Below are positions 23,775 to 38,067 of a stretch of DNA of 64,000 nucleotides, piece after piece. How positions within the stretch are numbered: the first letter of the stretch is position 1; the number at the start of each line of letters is the position of its first letter. The notes below the pieces were generated by a model. The model was given only the letters and a program-made list of their open reading frames with translations, was not told where the DNA came from and searched no databases. The position numbers and the translations under genes are program-made. The stretch lies in the NCBI GenBank assembly GCA_007570785.1, contig ML662442.1, forward strand, positions 32,659,909 through 32,723,908, given 5' to 3'. This DNA comes from Antilocapra americana. Lineage: Eukaryota > Chordata > Mammalia > Artiodactyla > Antilocapridae.

Positions 23775-24137
23775 TTGTCCCCTTCTCCTCCTGCCTTCAA
23801 TCATTCCCGGCATCAGGGTCTTTTCAAATGAGTTAGTTCTTTGCGTCAGGTGGCCAAAGTATTAGAGTTTCAGCCTCAGCATCAGTTCTTCCAATGAATA
23901 TTTAGGACTGATTTAGGATGGACTAGTTGGCTCTCCTTTCAGTCCAAGAGACTCTCAAGAGTCTTCTCCAACACCACAGTTCAAAAGTATCAATTCTTCA
24001 GCGCTCAGCTTTCTTTATAGTCCAACACTCACATCCATACATGACTACTGGAAAAACCATGGCTTTGACTAGATGGACTTTTGTCAGCAAAGTAATGTCT
24101 CTGCTTTTTAATATGCTGTCTAGGTTGGTCATAGGAT
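23775..24137 (-). mobile_element. Internal BovB fragment lacking its 3' end
   Basis: Minus-strand BovB sequence from 'ccccttctcctcctgccttc' to 'gtctaggttggtcatagg'. Unlike the other copies it lacks the terminal ~150 bp. Target-primed insertion starts at the 3' end, so this piece was probably trimmed by a later deletion. Confidence 0.85.
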
Positions 24138-24182
24138 GACTCAAGTGCATTAAATTTATTGTGCACATTAATGCTGCTGCTG

Positions 24183-24436
24183 GGGAAGGAAATGGCAACC
24201 CACTCCCGTATTCTTGCCTAGAGAATCCTGTGGACAGAAGAGCTGCTGTCCATAGGGTCACACAGAGTCAGACACGACTGAAGCGACTTAGCATGCATGC
24301 ATGCATTGGAGAAGGAAATGGCAACCCACTGCAGTATTCCTGTCTGGAGAATCCCAGGGACAGAGGAGCTTGGTGGGCTGCCACCTGTGGGGTCATACAA
24401 AGTCAGACACGACTGAAGTGACTTAGCAGCAACAGA
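24183..24436 (+). mobile_element. Bov-A2 dimeric SINE with perfect 13-bp target duplication
   Basis: Two Bov-A monomers in tandem, each starting around 'ggaaatggcaacccact' and ending around 'cagacacgactgaag'. They are joined by a 'gcatgcatgcatgcattgg' linker. A perfect duplication 'aatgctgctgctg' flanks it (24170-24182 and 24437-24449). It is well preserved. Confidence 0.93.
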
Positions 24437-24449
24437 AATGCTGCTGCTG

Positions 24450-25279
24450 ATCTGATAGGAAGTATCAGTCTGTGGCCCAGAGGTTAAGGACCCTTGCTTT
24501 ATGGAATTATAATGAGTAGATTATGGAACCATCTTGTACGGACAGTCACCTAGTTGCAGAGTACACTAGTCTCTATTACATGCCTTTTAAAGAATTCAGA
24601 GAGACAAAATCTTTGTCTTCAAGGTGGGAGGCAGACTAGATGAATACACAGATTGCACCATAAACCTGTCCCCCTCAAAAGTTCAAGATGTATTCATGGA
24701 ATTAGGATTGAGCCTGTCACTATGAAGTAAAAGATTAAAACTCAAAGATCCTTGAAAGAGAACTTAAGAATCTTAGTCAGGTAAAACTCTGAAAGGCTCT
24801 TTGAAAGCACTAAGCTGCAGAAGAGTATGCTGATAAGAAGTGAGAAATGGGGACAACCAGAAGCATATAAGAGATTAAAATGCCAGTTACAGGAACAAAT
24901 GACTTCAAAAAGGATTAAATTAAGACATAAAGAGCAGAGGGATTTGTGCAGCCCAGACTGTTGGTGAAAGTTATGACAGTTTTCTTCACTAATTTGTCAG
25001 CCTGAATGTCATTTAGACTGTTATGGGTAAATTGGATACTAATAATCACTATTTGAGCTTTTAGCTCAGATGTTCAATTACTTCTACTTCAGTAAATACC
25101 AAGGAAGTTCTCGCATTCCATTCCTTTTTCATCTGGAAAGAGGTTGGCAATTGGATAAATTTTCTTTAGTTGCTATTTTGTATGCTTAATATTTACACAC
25201 AAATTGGTCAAAGATAGTACCAGAAAAGCCCAAATCAAACTGAATTTTGGGAGCTATAGAGTAATAAAAAATAATCACT
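24450..25279. other. Unannotated stretch
   Basis: No gene or identifiable repeat is visible in this ~0.8-kb interval. Confidence 0.4.
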
Positions 25280-25345
25280 CTTTGATGCAATTAATATTTA
25301 TAGAGTACTTACTCTATGCTAATAGTATTTTAATTACTGGGCGAC
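25280..25345 (-). mobile_element. Possible MIR core fragment
   Basis: 'ttatagagtacttactctat' followed by 'gctaatagtattttaatta' resembles the reversed MIR 3' core. It is too short and diverged for certainty; it could be L2. Confidence 0.35.
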
Positions 25346-25530
25346 AATGATCCATGCCTTCGTTCATCTAACAGTCTAGTTTTCTGCAAGCAACAACAAA
25401 AATAAATATCAGACTGCAACTATGGCAAGGACAATGCTGATGAGTTAAGCACATTTGAAACTGGCCTCCTCATGTGCTGAGAAGGCTTCCCTAAGGACAC
25501 AATTTTCATTCTTGAATCTTCTGAAAGATG

Positions 25531-25742
25531 TTTAATCACTAAATCATGTCTGACTCTTTGCGACCCCATGGACTGTAGCCTACCAGGCTCCTCTGTCCAT
25601 GAGATTTCCCAGTCAATAATACTGGAGTGGTTTGCCATTTCCTTTTCCAGGGGATCTTCCTGAGCCACGGATCGAAACTGCATCCCCTGCATTTCCTGCA
25701 TTGGAAGGCAGATTCTTTACCATTGAGCCGCCTGGGAAGTCC
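25531..25742 (-). mobile_element. Bov-tA SINE with perfect 11-bp target duplication
   Basis: A reverse Bov-tA from 'catgtctgactctttgcg' to 'gagccgcctgggaagtcc'. Identical flanks 'tctgaaagatg' lie at 25520-25530 and 25743-25753. It is well preserved. Confidence 0.94.
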
Positions 25743-26308
25743 TCTGAAAGATGAGTAGGTTTTAACTAGGAAAAAAAAAGAAAAATGGAAAGGGTTCCCC
25801 CAACAGAGGCATAATATTTGCAAAGTTTTCTTGAGTCAACTGGAAGCAAAATGAATGTGTGAAACTTAAAGGAGTGAGTCAGAGAGACCAAGAGGTAAGG
25901 AGGTTGGTATAGGAAAAGGGTAGAGAATAGGTAGAGACTAGACAATGCAGGGGCCACCTTTGAGCTCCACATGGAGGCTGTTGGCTCATGTGGTTATTTA
26001 AATTTGGATTTAAAGTAATTAAAACTAAGGAGAATTAAGAATTGCATTCCTCAGTTGAACTTGCCACATTTCAGGTGCTCAATTGCCCGTTTGCAGCTAG
26101 TAGACACCATATTGGAGAGTTCAGGGAACATTTCCATTATTGCAGAAAGTTCTACTGGTTTAGCTTTAAGTCACAGACAGATTTTCTTTAAAGTGTAAGA
26201 GTGGAGTGATGTGAACAGAAGGCACATTTTGAAAAGAACTTGATAGCTATAGAATGGAGGTGAGTTTGGCTGGGGAAAAGTGAATTGCGTTTAATTAGAC
26301 AATTTAAA

Positions 26309-26407
26309 GGGCTTCCCTGGTGGCTCAGAGGTAAAGAATCCACCTGCAATGAAGGGGCTGCAGGAGATGTGGGTTTGATCTCTGGGTCAGGAAGATCCCC
26401 TGGAGAA
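26309..26407 (+). mobile_element. Bov-tA SINE, 5' half (split by REPS1 pseudogene)
   Basis: The tRNA-derived head of a Bov-tA: 'gggcttccctggtggctcag' to 'gatcccctggagaag'. The element continues only after the pseudogene, at 28760. The SINE's own target duplication, 'gacaatttaaa' at 26298-26308 and 'ggcaatttaaa' at 28882-28892, brackets the whole composite. The two halves are therefore one interrupted insertion. Confidence 0.93.
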
Positions 26408-28759
<2,352 letters not shown>

Positions 28760-28881
28760 GAGCTACCCACTCCAGTATTCTTGCCTGGAGAATCCCATGA
28801 ACAGAGGAGCCTGGTGGGCTACAGTCCATAGAGTCACACAGAGTTAGACACGACTGAAGCAATTGAGCATGCATGCACATA
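28760..28881 (+). mobile_element. Bov-tA SINE, 3' half
   Basis: It resumes the SINE exactly where the 5' half stops: 'acccactccagtattcttgc', 'gacagaggagcctggtggg' (close form), 'gttagacacgactgaagc'. The tail is 'gcatgcatgcaca'. The 3' copy of the SINE's target duplication follows at 28882-28892. Confidence 0.92.
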
Positions 28882-28899
28882 GGCAATTTAAAAAGCTAT

Positions 28900-29075
28900 A
28901 TAGGGACTTCCCTGGTGGTACAGTGGCTAGGACTTTGAGCTCCCACTGTAGAGAGCTCATGTTGGATCCCTGGTCTGGGAACTATATCCAACATGCCACA
29001 ACTAAAGATTCCACATGCGGCATCAAAGATCCCATGTGCCACAACTAAGACATGGCTTAGCCCAATAATTTTGTT
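28900..29075 (+). mobile_element. CHR-type tRNA SINE
   Basis: A forward CHR SINE from 'agggacttccctggtgg' through 'ttggatccctggtctgggaa' to 'ccatgtgccacaacta'. A perfect 8-bp duplication 'aaagctat' flanks it (28892-28899 and 29076-29083). Its insertion point abuts the end of the preceding SINE's duplication. Confidence 0.85.
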
Positions 29076-29104
29076 AAAGCTATTACAGTCTTCTAAGAAA
29101 GAGG

Positions 29105-29345
29105 TTATAATAGATGGGAGATGCAAGAAGTGGACAGAATTGTGTGATTTTAGCAGGTAAAACAGACTGGATTTAGTGACGGATTAAATTTGGGAACCAA
29201 AGGAGAGATTTTGGTTTTCAAAGTTTCTAAATAATAGTGTTTGTTATTCATTGACAGGAGAACACTGGAAAAGGATCAGATCTATAAGAGATAGGAGTGC
29301 TTAATTTGAGGGACCTGGACAATTCAAGATGTCCAAAAGCAGCTT
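29105..29345 (-). mobile_element. Probable L2 relic
   Basis: 'ttcattgacaggagaacact' followed by 'ggaaaaggatcaga' and an 'aattcaagatgtccaaaag'-like end matches a common antisense L2-associated sequence. It is strongly diverged; the family call is tentative. Confidence 0.45.
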
Positions 29346-32177
29346 CCTATGAACCTCCCTTCTTCCCTTCCTTACTTCTCAGCCACCCCAAAATTTGCTG
29401 CATTTAACAGACTGTTTAGCTTAGAGAACGGTTGTATGAGATTTGTGTAATATAGTCAAATTCTGGTGTTATGTGAGAACTGGATATTTCACTGGCTGGA
29501 AAGGAAGACTCATACTCTGAGTGCTCCATGAGACACCAGAGACGCCGCAATGCACTCCCATTATTTTCTGGATATAAAGACCAAATGCTGTTGGTTAATG
29601 GCAGAGACAGTTTTGCTTTTGCATACTGCTTTTTCTGCTTACACCACGTTTCTTCCCCAGAGTGAGAAAAGTGTTTTCTGGTCTAAAAACTTTGGCAGTA
29701 TGCAGTTGTATGGGAAATATCTATGGGATTGCCTAGCCCAAAGGCAAGCGGTATAGAACTCTGCTTGATAATGAAAGAGAGAAAGACACTGGCTAGGTTT
29801 CTTGGCACAGCTTTAAAGGTATAATTCTTCAGCATTTCTTGATACTATGGCAGTATATTTTGATGGGATCTGTGAGTTGCTCAGAGAATTTCAAAGCAGT
29901 TTTACATTTCCTTAGCCACAAAAAACTTGTCAAAGACTGCTGAATGACATGAAAATGTGAAAACAAACACTCCTGATGAATACAAAAAGCTTACCACTTT
30001 GGAACAGGCTTCAAAAGCAAAATTCAACAGTTCTTGTTGAGATAATACATTTTCTGTTGCTTCATTATGTTCACTCATTCTCTAGTTTTATTTATCATGT
30101 CTGTCTACTTAGATACACTCTAAATTTCCATTGGATTCCAATATTTGTTAATGTGAGTGTAAAATAAATTTTACTTACCTGAATAATTAATTCATTACAA
30201 ATATAATTGAGGCATATATATCTTATTTGAGATGTTTTTTTGCAAATATATTTTAAAGGGGAAAAAAATCTACACTCAATTTAAAGCAAACATTTTGCAC
30301 TATAGAATATCTTGATTTTTATATCATATCTTTATTGAAAACAGAATCTACATTGGATATCAAAATAAAATAAAATCTAAAGTAATTGTTTCATATCATT
30401 TATGTAAGTACCCAAGGTATTTAGCATTTGTTCTAATAATTTGCTTAACAATATGGTGGCATACAAAAATGTTGCCACTTTTTAAACAATATTAAGATTA
30501 AAATGTGGGAAAAGTGAGTTTGTAATATCAGATAAGAAATTAGTTGATAGAAGTTAGGAGAAGAGTTAATGGTTACTGTTGAATATTAACCAGTTATGCA
30601 TAAATCTAAAATACATATTATAGCATCAGTACTATATATATATAAATATAATTTCTGAATTAATATTATTCTACAGCCATAATATATTTTTAACAAGATT
30701 CAAGAGGCACATGATCAGGCTCAGCGTTAGTGTGATTGAAAGTGAACTCTATCCCTCATTTACTGACAGATTAGGAATCATCTCAAAATATTTTATTTAT
30801 AACAAAAGCCAAGGTTAGAACTTATATTTCTGATTTAACTACTACATTTAAAGATGACTTGAAATTTTCAGAAATTAAACTTAGGAAAGACTGAGATATA
30901 TCATTTTAAACTTATTAAAAGTGAATATAGAAGTGATTGTTATTTCTAATTTAAGCCCATTATTATTTGTAGCATGGCAGTTATTATAGATGACAAAAAA
31001 AAAAGAGTCCAGTTCTTGGGGTTTAGGGTAATAAATACTATGTCCTGTTACTTTCATTATATATTTTCCAATTTTGATGTAAATGAGAAAAAAAATGTAG
31101 TCATGGAAGTCACTTGCTATTACATCAATTTTATACAGACTTGACCTTGACCAAAAAAACAAGCTTTGAAAAGTAGAAATGTTCCCAGCTAAGTAATATA
31201 CATTAATCATTAACATTAAGTCAATTTTGAGATAAATAATAAATCTCTTCTGATTTTATAGCCAAGAGTTAATCCAGTAGAGTGGTTATCATCAACTCCA
31301 AGCCTTTTAGGGTTTTTAATTGTTCTATTCAAATGAAAAGCTTTATGCCAGCTTTTGTTACCACCCAATTAATTCTCAAAACCAATTAAGATAAAATCAT
31401 ACATAATAATCTCCTACTTATTACTAAGTGTATAAAATTTGCCTTCATCACTTATTTCTTTTGACCTACCATTGACAACTCCTGATTAGTGGAGCTCCAA
31501 TACTTTTCACTTCCCTCCTTATTAGCATTAATGGACATTTGGAAAAAGACACCTACTTCAGCTTGCTAATTCAGATCGACATTGCACATTTCCTATAATT
31601 TGAATATCTCTATAATTGTTTGTCTTTGAATACCCAACTTCACATTATTTGCTTTTTTTTTAAACATCACTTCTACTTAAGAACAACATGATACTTCACA
31701 CTGTGTTGTAATTAACCTGTTGGTTGGTGATTATTCTAATTCATATAAATATTCTGAGAAAAAAAGCTAAATGTTAGAAATAACCTTTTTAAGTTCATAA
31801 ATCAGATGTGTAAATTATATTTTTGATTAATTTTGATTTGGATAAATGACTATGGTATTTCTCAAACTCTGGATGCTGTTCTATCAATACATAATTTTAA
31901 GCACTCATTCCAGTAATTTTAATATTAATTAGAAATAAATTCTAAATTATATTTAGTTATTGTATTCTTTCCATAAATATAATTTAGTACTATGTAAATT
32001 TAAATGTATTGCATCCATATTGTGAAATTAAGTGTTAAGGTATTTTTGCCATCTGGATTTTAAAATTCTTAGTCACATCTATGTTAGGAAGTTAATAGCA
32101 GTCAAATGCATTTTTATGTTTCATCTGTATAAACAGATACAGTTAAAATATTTTAAGAAAATATGTATTTAAAATAT
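29346..32177. other. Long unannotated A+T-rich stretch
   Basis: About 2.8 kb with no repeat family I can name. Open frames peak at 111 codons (30881-31216, minus) and have no recognisable domain. It is one of the two longest repeat-poor blocks here, so it is a place to look for conserved non-coding sequence. Confidence 0.45.
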
Positions 32178-32746
32178 AGCCATGAAATTAAAAGACACTT
32201 AATTCTTGGAAGAAAAGTTATGACCAACCTAGACAGCATATTAAAAAGAAGAGACATTTCTTTGCCAACAAAGGTCCATCTAGTCAAGGCTATGGTTTTT
32301 CCAGTAGTCATGTATGGATGTGAGAGTTGGATTATAAAGAAAGCTGAGCACCGAAGAATTGATGCTTTTGAACTGTGGTGTTGGAGAAGACTCTTAAGAG
32401 TCCCTTGGACTGCAAGGAGATCCAACCAGTCCATCCTAAAGGAGATCAGTCCTGAGTGTTCACTGGAAGGAGTGATGCTGAAGCTGAAACTCCAATACTT
32501 TGGCCAACTCATGCGAAGAGCTGACTCATTGGAAAAGACCCTAATGCTGGGAAAGATTGAAGGCAGGAGGAGAAGGGGACGACAGAGGATTAGATGGCCG
32601 GATGGCATCACCGACTCGATGGACATGAGTTTGAGTAAACTCCAGGAGTTGGTGATGGACAGGGAGGCCTGGCATGCTGCAGTCCATGTGTCTGACTCTG
32701 CAAAGAGTCAGACATGACTGAGCGACTGAACTGAACTGAACTAAAG
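32178..32746 (+). mobile_element. BovB LINE 3' segment, plus strand
   Basis: A forward BovB beginning 'agccatgaaattaaaagac' and ending with the tandem 'ctgaactgaactaaag' terminus. One frame stays open for 184 codons (32163-32717) through the ORF's C-terminal part (containing [20 protein letters not shown]). That suggests a comparatively young insertion. An imperfect flank similarity (agaaaatat/aagaatatat) may be a target duplication. Confidence 0.92.
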
Positions 32747-33044
32747 AATATATTGATGACTACGTGTTCATGAAAAATTCTGGGATAAACCATACATATT
32801 ATTAGCTATGTGGAATTTGTCTTCATAAATATCTAAAATGACAATAAATTAGTGCATTTTATATCTATCGTAACAATGCCTTGTTAATGAGATATTTCTG
32901 AATTTTCATCTCATGTGCATATAAGATATGCATCTAATACACTCACCTACCAGTAGTGATAACAGTCAACTAAGGCAATGATTTCCCATTATGATTTGAA
33001 CAGGGTATTTGGACATTTCTGAGAAAGAAGTTATTTTAAGATAT

Positions 33045-33160
33045 GAAGGGGAACACATGTATACTTATGGCGGATTCATGTCAATGTATGGCAAAACCAA
33101 CACAATAATGTAAAGGAAAAAAAAAGTCTTTCCTGAATTTGTTACAATATAAAAAAAAAT
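33045..33160 (+). mobile_element. Ruminant L1 3' tail
   Basis: A short forward L1 tail: 'tatggcggattcatgtcaat', 'gtatggcaaaaccaacacaa', then two A-rich runs. The target duplication could not be resolved because of the A-rich flank. Confidence 0.75.
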
Positions 33161-33186
33161 TTAAAAAGCTATACTATGGGAAGATA

Positions 33187-33678
33187 GCATATTGAAATGC
33201 AGAGACATTACTTTGCCGATAAAGGTTCGTCTAGTCAAGGCTATGGTTTTTCCAGTAGTCATGTATGGATGTGAGAATTGGACAGTGAAAAAGGCTGAGC
33301 ACCAAATAATTGATGCTTTTGAACTGTGGTGTTGGAGAAGACTCTTGAGAGTCCCTTGGACTGCAAGGAGATCCAACCAGTCCTTCCTAAAGGAGATCAG
33401 GCTTGGGTGTTCATTGGAAGGACTGATGTTGAAACTGAAACTCCAATACTCTGGCCACCTCATGCGAAGAGCTGACTCATTGGAAAAGACCCTGTTGCTG
33501 GGAAGGATTGGGGGCAGGAGGAGAAGAGGAAGACAGAGGATGAGATGGCTGGATGGCATCACCGACTCAATGGATATGGGTTTGGGTGGACTCCAGGAGT
33601 TGGTCATGGACAGGGAGGCCTGGCGTGCTGCGCTTCATGGGGTCACAAAGAGTCAGACATGGCTGAGCAACTGAACTG
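33187..33678 (+). mobile_element. BovB LINE 3' segment with perfect 11-bp target duplication
   Basis: A forward BovB, 5'-truncated at 'gcatattgaaatgcagag', ending '...gcaactgaactg'. The identical 11-mers 'atgggaagata' at 33176-33186 and 33679-33689 give exact limits (492 bp). A 160-codon frame is open to the end (33192-33674), reading the same BovB C-terminus as the copy 1 kb upstream. Confidence 0.95.
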
Positions 33679-33689
33679 ATGGGAAGATA

Positions 33690-34889
33690 ATGAAATAAAA
33701 TAAAGTTATGTCTTACCTTCAAAATATTTTCTTTGACACTATTATTTATGTTTCATATTGTATAGATAATGTTACCATACTTTTAATATTACAGTTAGCA
33801 ACACAATATTTTTGATTGAATATCAGTTTAAAAAAACTGGAATCCTTGTTCCAGCCGTCCAATTTACATGCCAGAAATAAAGCTTGATTAGATGCCAGTC
33901 TCTCAGGTCACCAATCATACAAGGATCAAAGGTTCTGGCAGCAAAATTTGTCTAAGAAATTAGTCAAGGGTTGGGGGCAGGGTGAAGTCACTCAGTCTTA
34001 ATAATTAACAGGATATGCAGTTAAAGAACAAGTTGAAACAGTAGAACCTACTAGTAAAAAGTAACTTTTATTTTCTTAAAGAATTAGAAAAGAAAGGCAT
34101 TTGTTTAGAAATGAAGACTTTGTTATGGTTGAAGGAGATGAAATAAGGATGGTAGTGGAGATGTTTAAAATGTAATTTTCTTTTTTGGACAATCTTATTC
34201 TCAGGTGATAAACTACTTTCTGTATGCAAATACAAATATACATTTTTTTTAAATGTGCATTCTGTTAGACTGGTGATTTCATTTCAGTTGGACAAATGAG
34301 AAGAAATAAGTCAGCTAGACTGTACGGTTTTTCACGGAAACTGCCAGCTGCCCTCAAAGTCTTGAATTGAAAAGTAGAAAGTTAAATAGCACACAAAAAT
34401 TCAGGTTATCAATTTTTGTAACACCAAGTGAAGATAAAATATAAAACAGAATGTCAACGATATCAACAGATAGAACAATCATAAACCAACTTGAAACAGC
34501 TGGGAATGCATTCTGAAAAGGAAATCTGGAGCCCTAAGTTGCTAGGGAACACGATCATAACAGTGACTTTTATCTACATGTGATTTAACTTTGATCAACT
34601 TAGAAGAAGCATCTTTTTAAAGTTAACTGTATTTGTAGTTGCAGCCAGTTTTTCACCTGGAAACACTTCACCTACGAAGACATGAATATTATTCCTGAAT
34701 AATATTTTTGATAAGGAAATGACCTTTAAGGATTTGTTTCATTCAAAAAGTAAAAACACACTCACATGCTTTCATTGACAGTTGTCAATTTTCAGCAAGG
34801 TAAATTAAGGAATATCTCTTCATGTGGCTGCCTTTATAACTGTGATACTTTACTATTGGCTCCATTATTTTATAATAAATACTGGCATC
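33690..34889. other. Unannotated A+T-rich stretch
   Basis: No gene or nameable repeat is visible in about 1.2 kb. Confidence 0.4.
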
Positions 34890-35376
34890 CTTAATCTGTA
34901 ACATTTTGTGTAATCTAGCCCTTCTCAGATTACTCTCTCGCCTCTTTTAATGTCCCTCTACCTTTTCTTTGTACTCCTTTGCTAAACTGGGTATATTTCA
35001 ATTTCTTCAGATTTTATGCCCTCTCCCTTCAGGATATTTGCATATGCTATTTCCTCTGTCTAAAATGCTCTTCTCACTTGCAACTACTTCAAACATTAAT
35101 GCATTAGCTAGGACTCTTCCAACACCTTACTCCCACCCCTCTGTCACGATAGTACATATCTCCTATATGTTACCAATGTATTTTGATTCATAGAGGTTAC
35201 CACAGATAGAATTTATATATTGGTGTAATTTCCCTATTAATGTCTAGCTTTTTAACTGGGCTGAGGGCAAGATACTACGTCTGTTTTGCTCAGCAAAATA
35301 TCTTTAGACTCTGGTACAAAGTTTAGTGTTTAATATATTCTTTTAATGAATGTTTGACAACTGAGTGAACGGATGA
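34890..35376 (+). mobile_element. L2 LINE 3' end
   Basis: A good forward match to the L2 3' end. 'cttcaggatatttgcatatg' and 'ctatttcctctgtctaaaat' are the familiar C-terminal coding and UTR wording. 'gctgagggcaagatactacg' and 'ctgttttgctcagcaaaat' follow, ending in an '...aatgaatg' tail. Confidence 0.78.
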
Positions 35377-36250
35377 ATTAATGACCAGTTAGAGGGAATA
35401 AGGCAAGCAATAGATTTCAATATATGCCAAAATTTCCTGAAAATAGATTTTTTTCAGGCTCATCCAAACAAATGGTCTTAAGTCAAATAAATATGATTAA
35501 AATTGAAAGTACTTTTTAATAAATAACTGGAAAATGAAGAATAAGCTATACTGAAATGTCAAGGACTCTTTACCCTGTTGTTATTTGAGTTATGCTTTAG
35601 AAAACAATGCTAATCAAAGAATATTTTGGATTTCATCATGAAGAAAAAAATAATACAGAACTCTGTGAGATTATATCTAAATCCAATAAATGGTTTTAAG
35701 TAATAGCTTTAAAAAGTTTTTGAAAGGTTACCACATGGAGACCAAAGAATTGATGAAATATAATACCATATAGTAAGTACACAATAAAATTGTCGGTTTT
35801 GTTGACCTTCTTAAATCCATTACTCATGGTGTACTCAGCAAACCTTGTTAAATTCTTGCTACTGAGACCTTTGTGAACAAAACTTTCTTTTGTAAATTCA
35901 TTTACTAACAGCCTGCCTTGGTAGGTTAACACGATAAAAATATTTCCTGGGAATCCAGCCTAGATTAGACTAAATTGAAAAGACTCTGACTAGAGTCCTG
36001 CTCTCCTATCAGTGACTGTAGCTGAGAGAATGAGAAGGGTCCAAAGACTAGAAAATGTGTATTGCAGCTCTTATGTTCCACATTTATGGTCATTTTTGAT
36101 GGAAGCATGTTTTTCTCTTCCATATAAAGGTAGAGATGTGAAAGATCTTTGGATTGCAGACTCATAAATGTCATCATATTTGGGGTGGTTGATAGCCTCA
36201 TCATCCTCTCAGTGGGTTTAAATTCAACATATTCTGTGTATAAAACTATT
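35377..36250. other. Unannotated stretch
   Basis: No gene or nameable repeat. Two minus-strand frames of 78-79 codons (35696-35932, 35965-36204) lack any recognisable protein signature. Confidence 0.4.
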
Positions 36251-36251
36251 T

Positions 36252-36547
36252 AGATGCAGACATAGAGAACAGACATGTGGACACAGGGGGAGGAAGGGGA
36301 GGGTGGAATGAATTGGGAGATTAGGATTGACATATATACACTACCATGTGTGAAATAGGTAGCTAGTGGGAATCTGCTGTATAGCACTGGGAGCTCAGCT
36401 TGGTGCTCTGTGATGACCTAGATGGGTGAGAGGGGGGAGTGGGGGCCTAAGAATGAGGGGATATATGTGTACATATAGATGGCAGTTCATTGTACAGCAG
36501 AGACTAACACAGCATTGTAAAGCAACTATACTTCAAAAAAAACATTA
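36252..36547 (+). mobile_element. L1 3' UTR (artiodactyl subfamily)
   Basis: A forward L1 3' UTR: 'cagacatagagaacagacat', 'tatatacactaccatgtgtg', 'tctgctgtatagcactggga', 'cattgtacagcagagactaa', then 'cttcaaaaaaaac'. It is well preserved and 5'-truncated. Confidence 0.85.
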
Positions 36548-36589
36548 AATATTTACATATAAAATAATTTTTGGACATAATATTAGAGG

Positions 36590-36775
36590 TTAGGTGAAAT
36601 ACAACTCAACCACTTACTGGCTATTACTTGGCTTTCACATCCACAGTAAATTTATAATAATGGTACTAACCCCATGGATTTGTGGTGAGAATCCCATGTG
36701 CTGATATATATAGAACACGTGGAACAATACCTGATATGTAGTCAGAGCTCAACACACTTTAACCATGATCATTAC
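36590..36775 (+). mobile_element. MIR SINE relic
   Basis: A forward MIR 3' two-thirds: 'caaccacttactggctatta', 'aataatggtactaacccca', 'tggtgagaatcccatgtg', 'agtcagagctcaacaca'. Confidence 0.65.
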
Positions 36776-36869
36776 TATCATAGAATTAACAACAACAAAA
36801 AATGTTTGCCCTCTAAAATCTCACAATATATTAAGATATATTTTTAAAAACGCAAGTAAAATGACAATT

Positions 36870-38067
36870 CCTGTTGTTATTGTTCATTCATTCAGTCTCT
36901 CTGTTGTGTCCAACTCTTTTCGAACACATGGACTGCAGCTTAGCTTCACCAGCTCCTGGAGCTTGCTCAAACTGAAGTCCACTGAGTCAGAAATCATGCC
37001 AGATTGCATTGGATACCATATAATCATCTCATCCTCTGTCATCCCCTTCTCCTGCCTTCAATCTTTTCCAGCATCAGGGTCTTTTCAAATGAGTCAATTC
37101 TTTGTATCAGGTGGCCAAACTATTGGAGCTTCAGCTTCAGCATCAGTCCTTCCAATGAATACTCAGTGTTGATTTTCTGTAGGATTGACTGGTTTGATAT
37201 CCTTGCTGTCCAAGGGACTCTCAAGAGTCTTGTTCAGCACCACAGTTCACAGGCATCAATTCTTCCATGCTCAGCCATTTTTATTGTCCAGTTCTCACAT
37301 CCATACATGACTAGTAGAAAAACCATAGCTTGACTAGATGGACCTTTGTGGGCAAAATGTCTCTGCTTTTTAATATGCTGTCTAGGTTTGTCATAGTTTT
37401 TCTTCCAAGGAGCAAGCGTCTTTTAATTTCATGACTTGCAGTCACCATCTGCAGTGATTTTGGAGTCCAAGAAAATCAAGTCTGCCACTGTTTCCATTGC
37501 TTCCCCATCTATTTGCCATGAAGTGATGGGACTAGATGTGATGATCTTAGTTTTTTGAATGTTGAGTTTTAAGCCACATTTTTCACTCTCCTCTTTCACC
37601 TTCATCAAGAGGCTCTTCAATTCCTCTTTGCTTTCTGCCATTAGGGTGTTATCATATGCATATTTGAGGTTATTGATATTTCTCCCTGCAATCTTGATTC
37701 CAGCTGTGCCTCATCCAGCCTGGAATTTCACATGATGTATTCTGAATATAAGTTAAATATGCAGGGTGACAACATACAGCTTTGTCATAGTCCTTTCCCA
37801 ATTTGGAACTAGTCTGTTGTTCCATGTCCAGTTCTAACCGTTGCTTCTTGACCTGCATACAGTTTTCACAGGAGGTAGGTAAGGTGGTCTGGTATTCCCA
37901 TCTCTTGAAGAATTTTCCACAGCTTGTTATATATACAGTCAAAGCCTTTAGCGTAGCCAGTGAAGCAGAAGCAGATGTTTTTGCTGTAATTTTCTAACTT
38001 TTTCTATGATCCAACAGATGGTGGCAATCTGATCTCTGGTTCTTCTGCCTTTTCTCACCCAGCTTGT
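36870..38067 (-). mobile_element. BovB LINE, right part interrupted by SINE
   Basis: A minus-strand BovB from its 3' UTR ('ttgtgtccaactcttttcg') to mid-RT. It resumes after a SINE at 38295 and ends at about 38406. A plausible 8-bp duplication 'tgacaatt' lies at 36862-36869 and 38407-38414. Frames are broken; a 70-codon remnant (37429-37641) keeps the segment downstream of the RT active site. Confidence 0.88.

Noticed and set aside
24183..24436. CRISPR-like repeat pair
   Set aside because: Two long similar units are the monomers of a Bov-A2 dimer in a mammalian genome; there are no short regular repeats with spacers.
32163..32717. 184-codon frame as a host gene
   Set aside because: It is BovB coding sequence without the upstream RT domain; no promoter or independent start.
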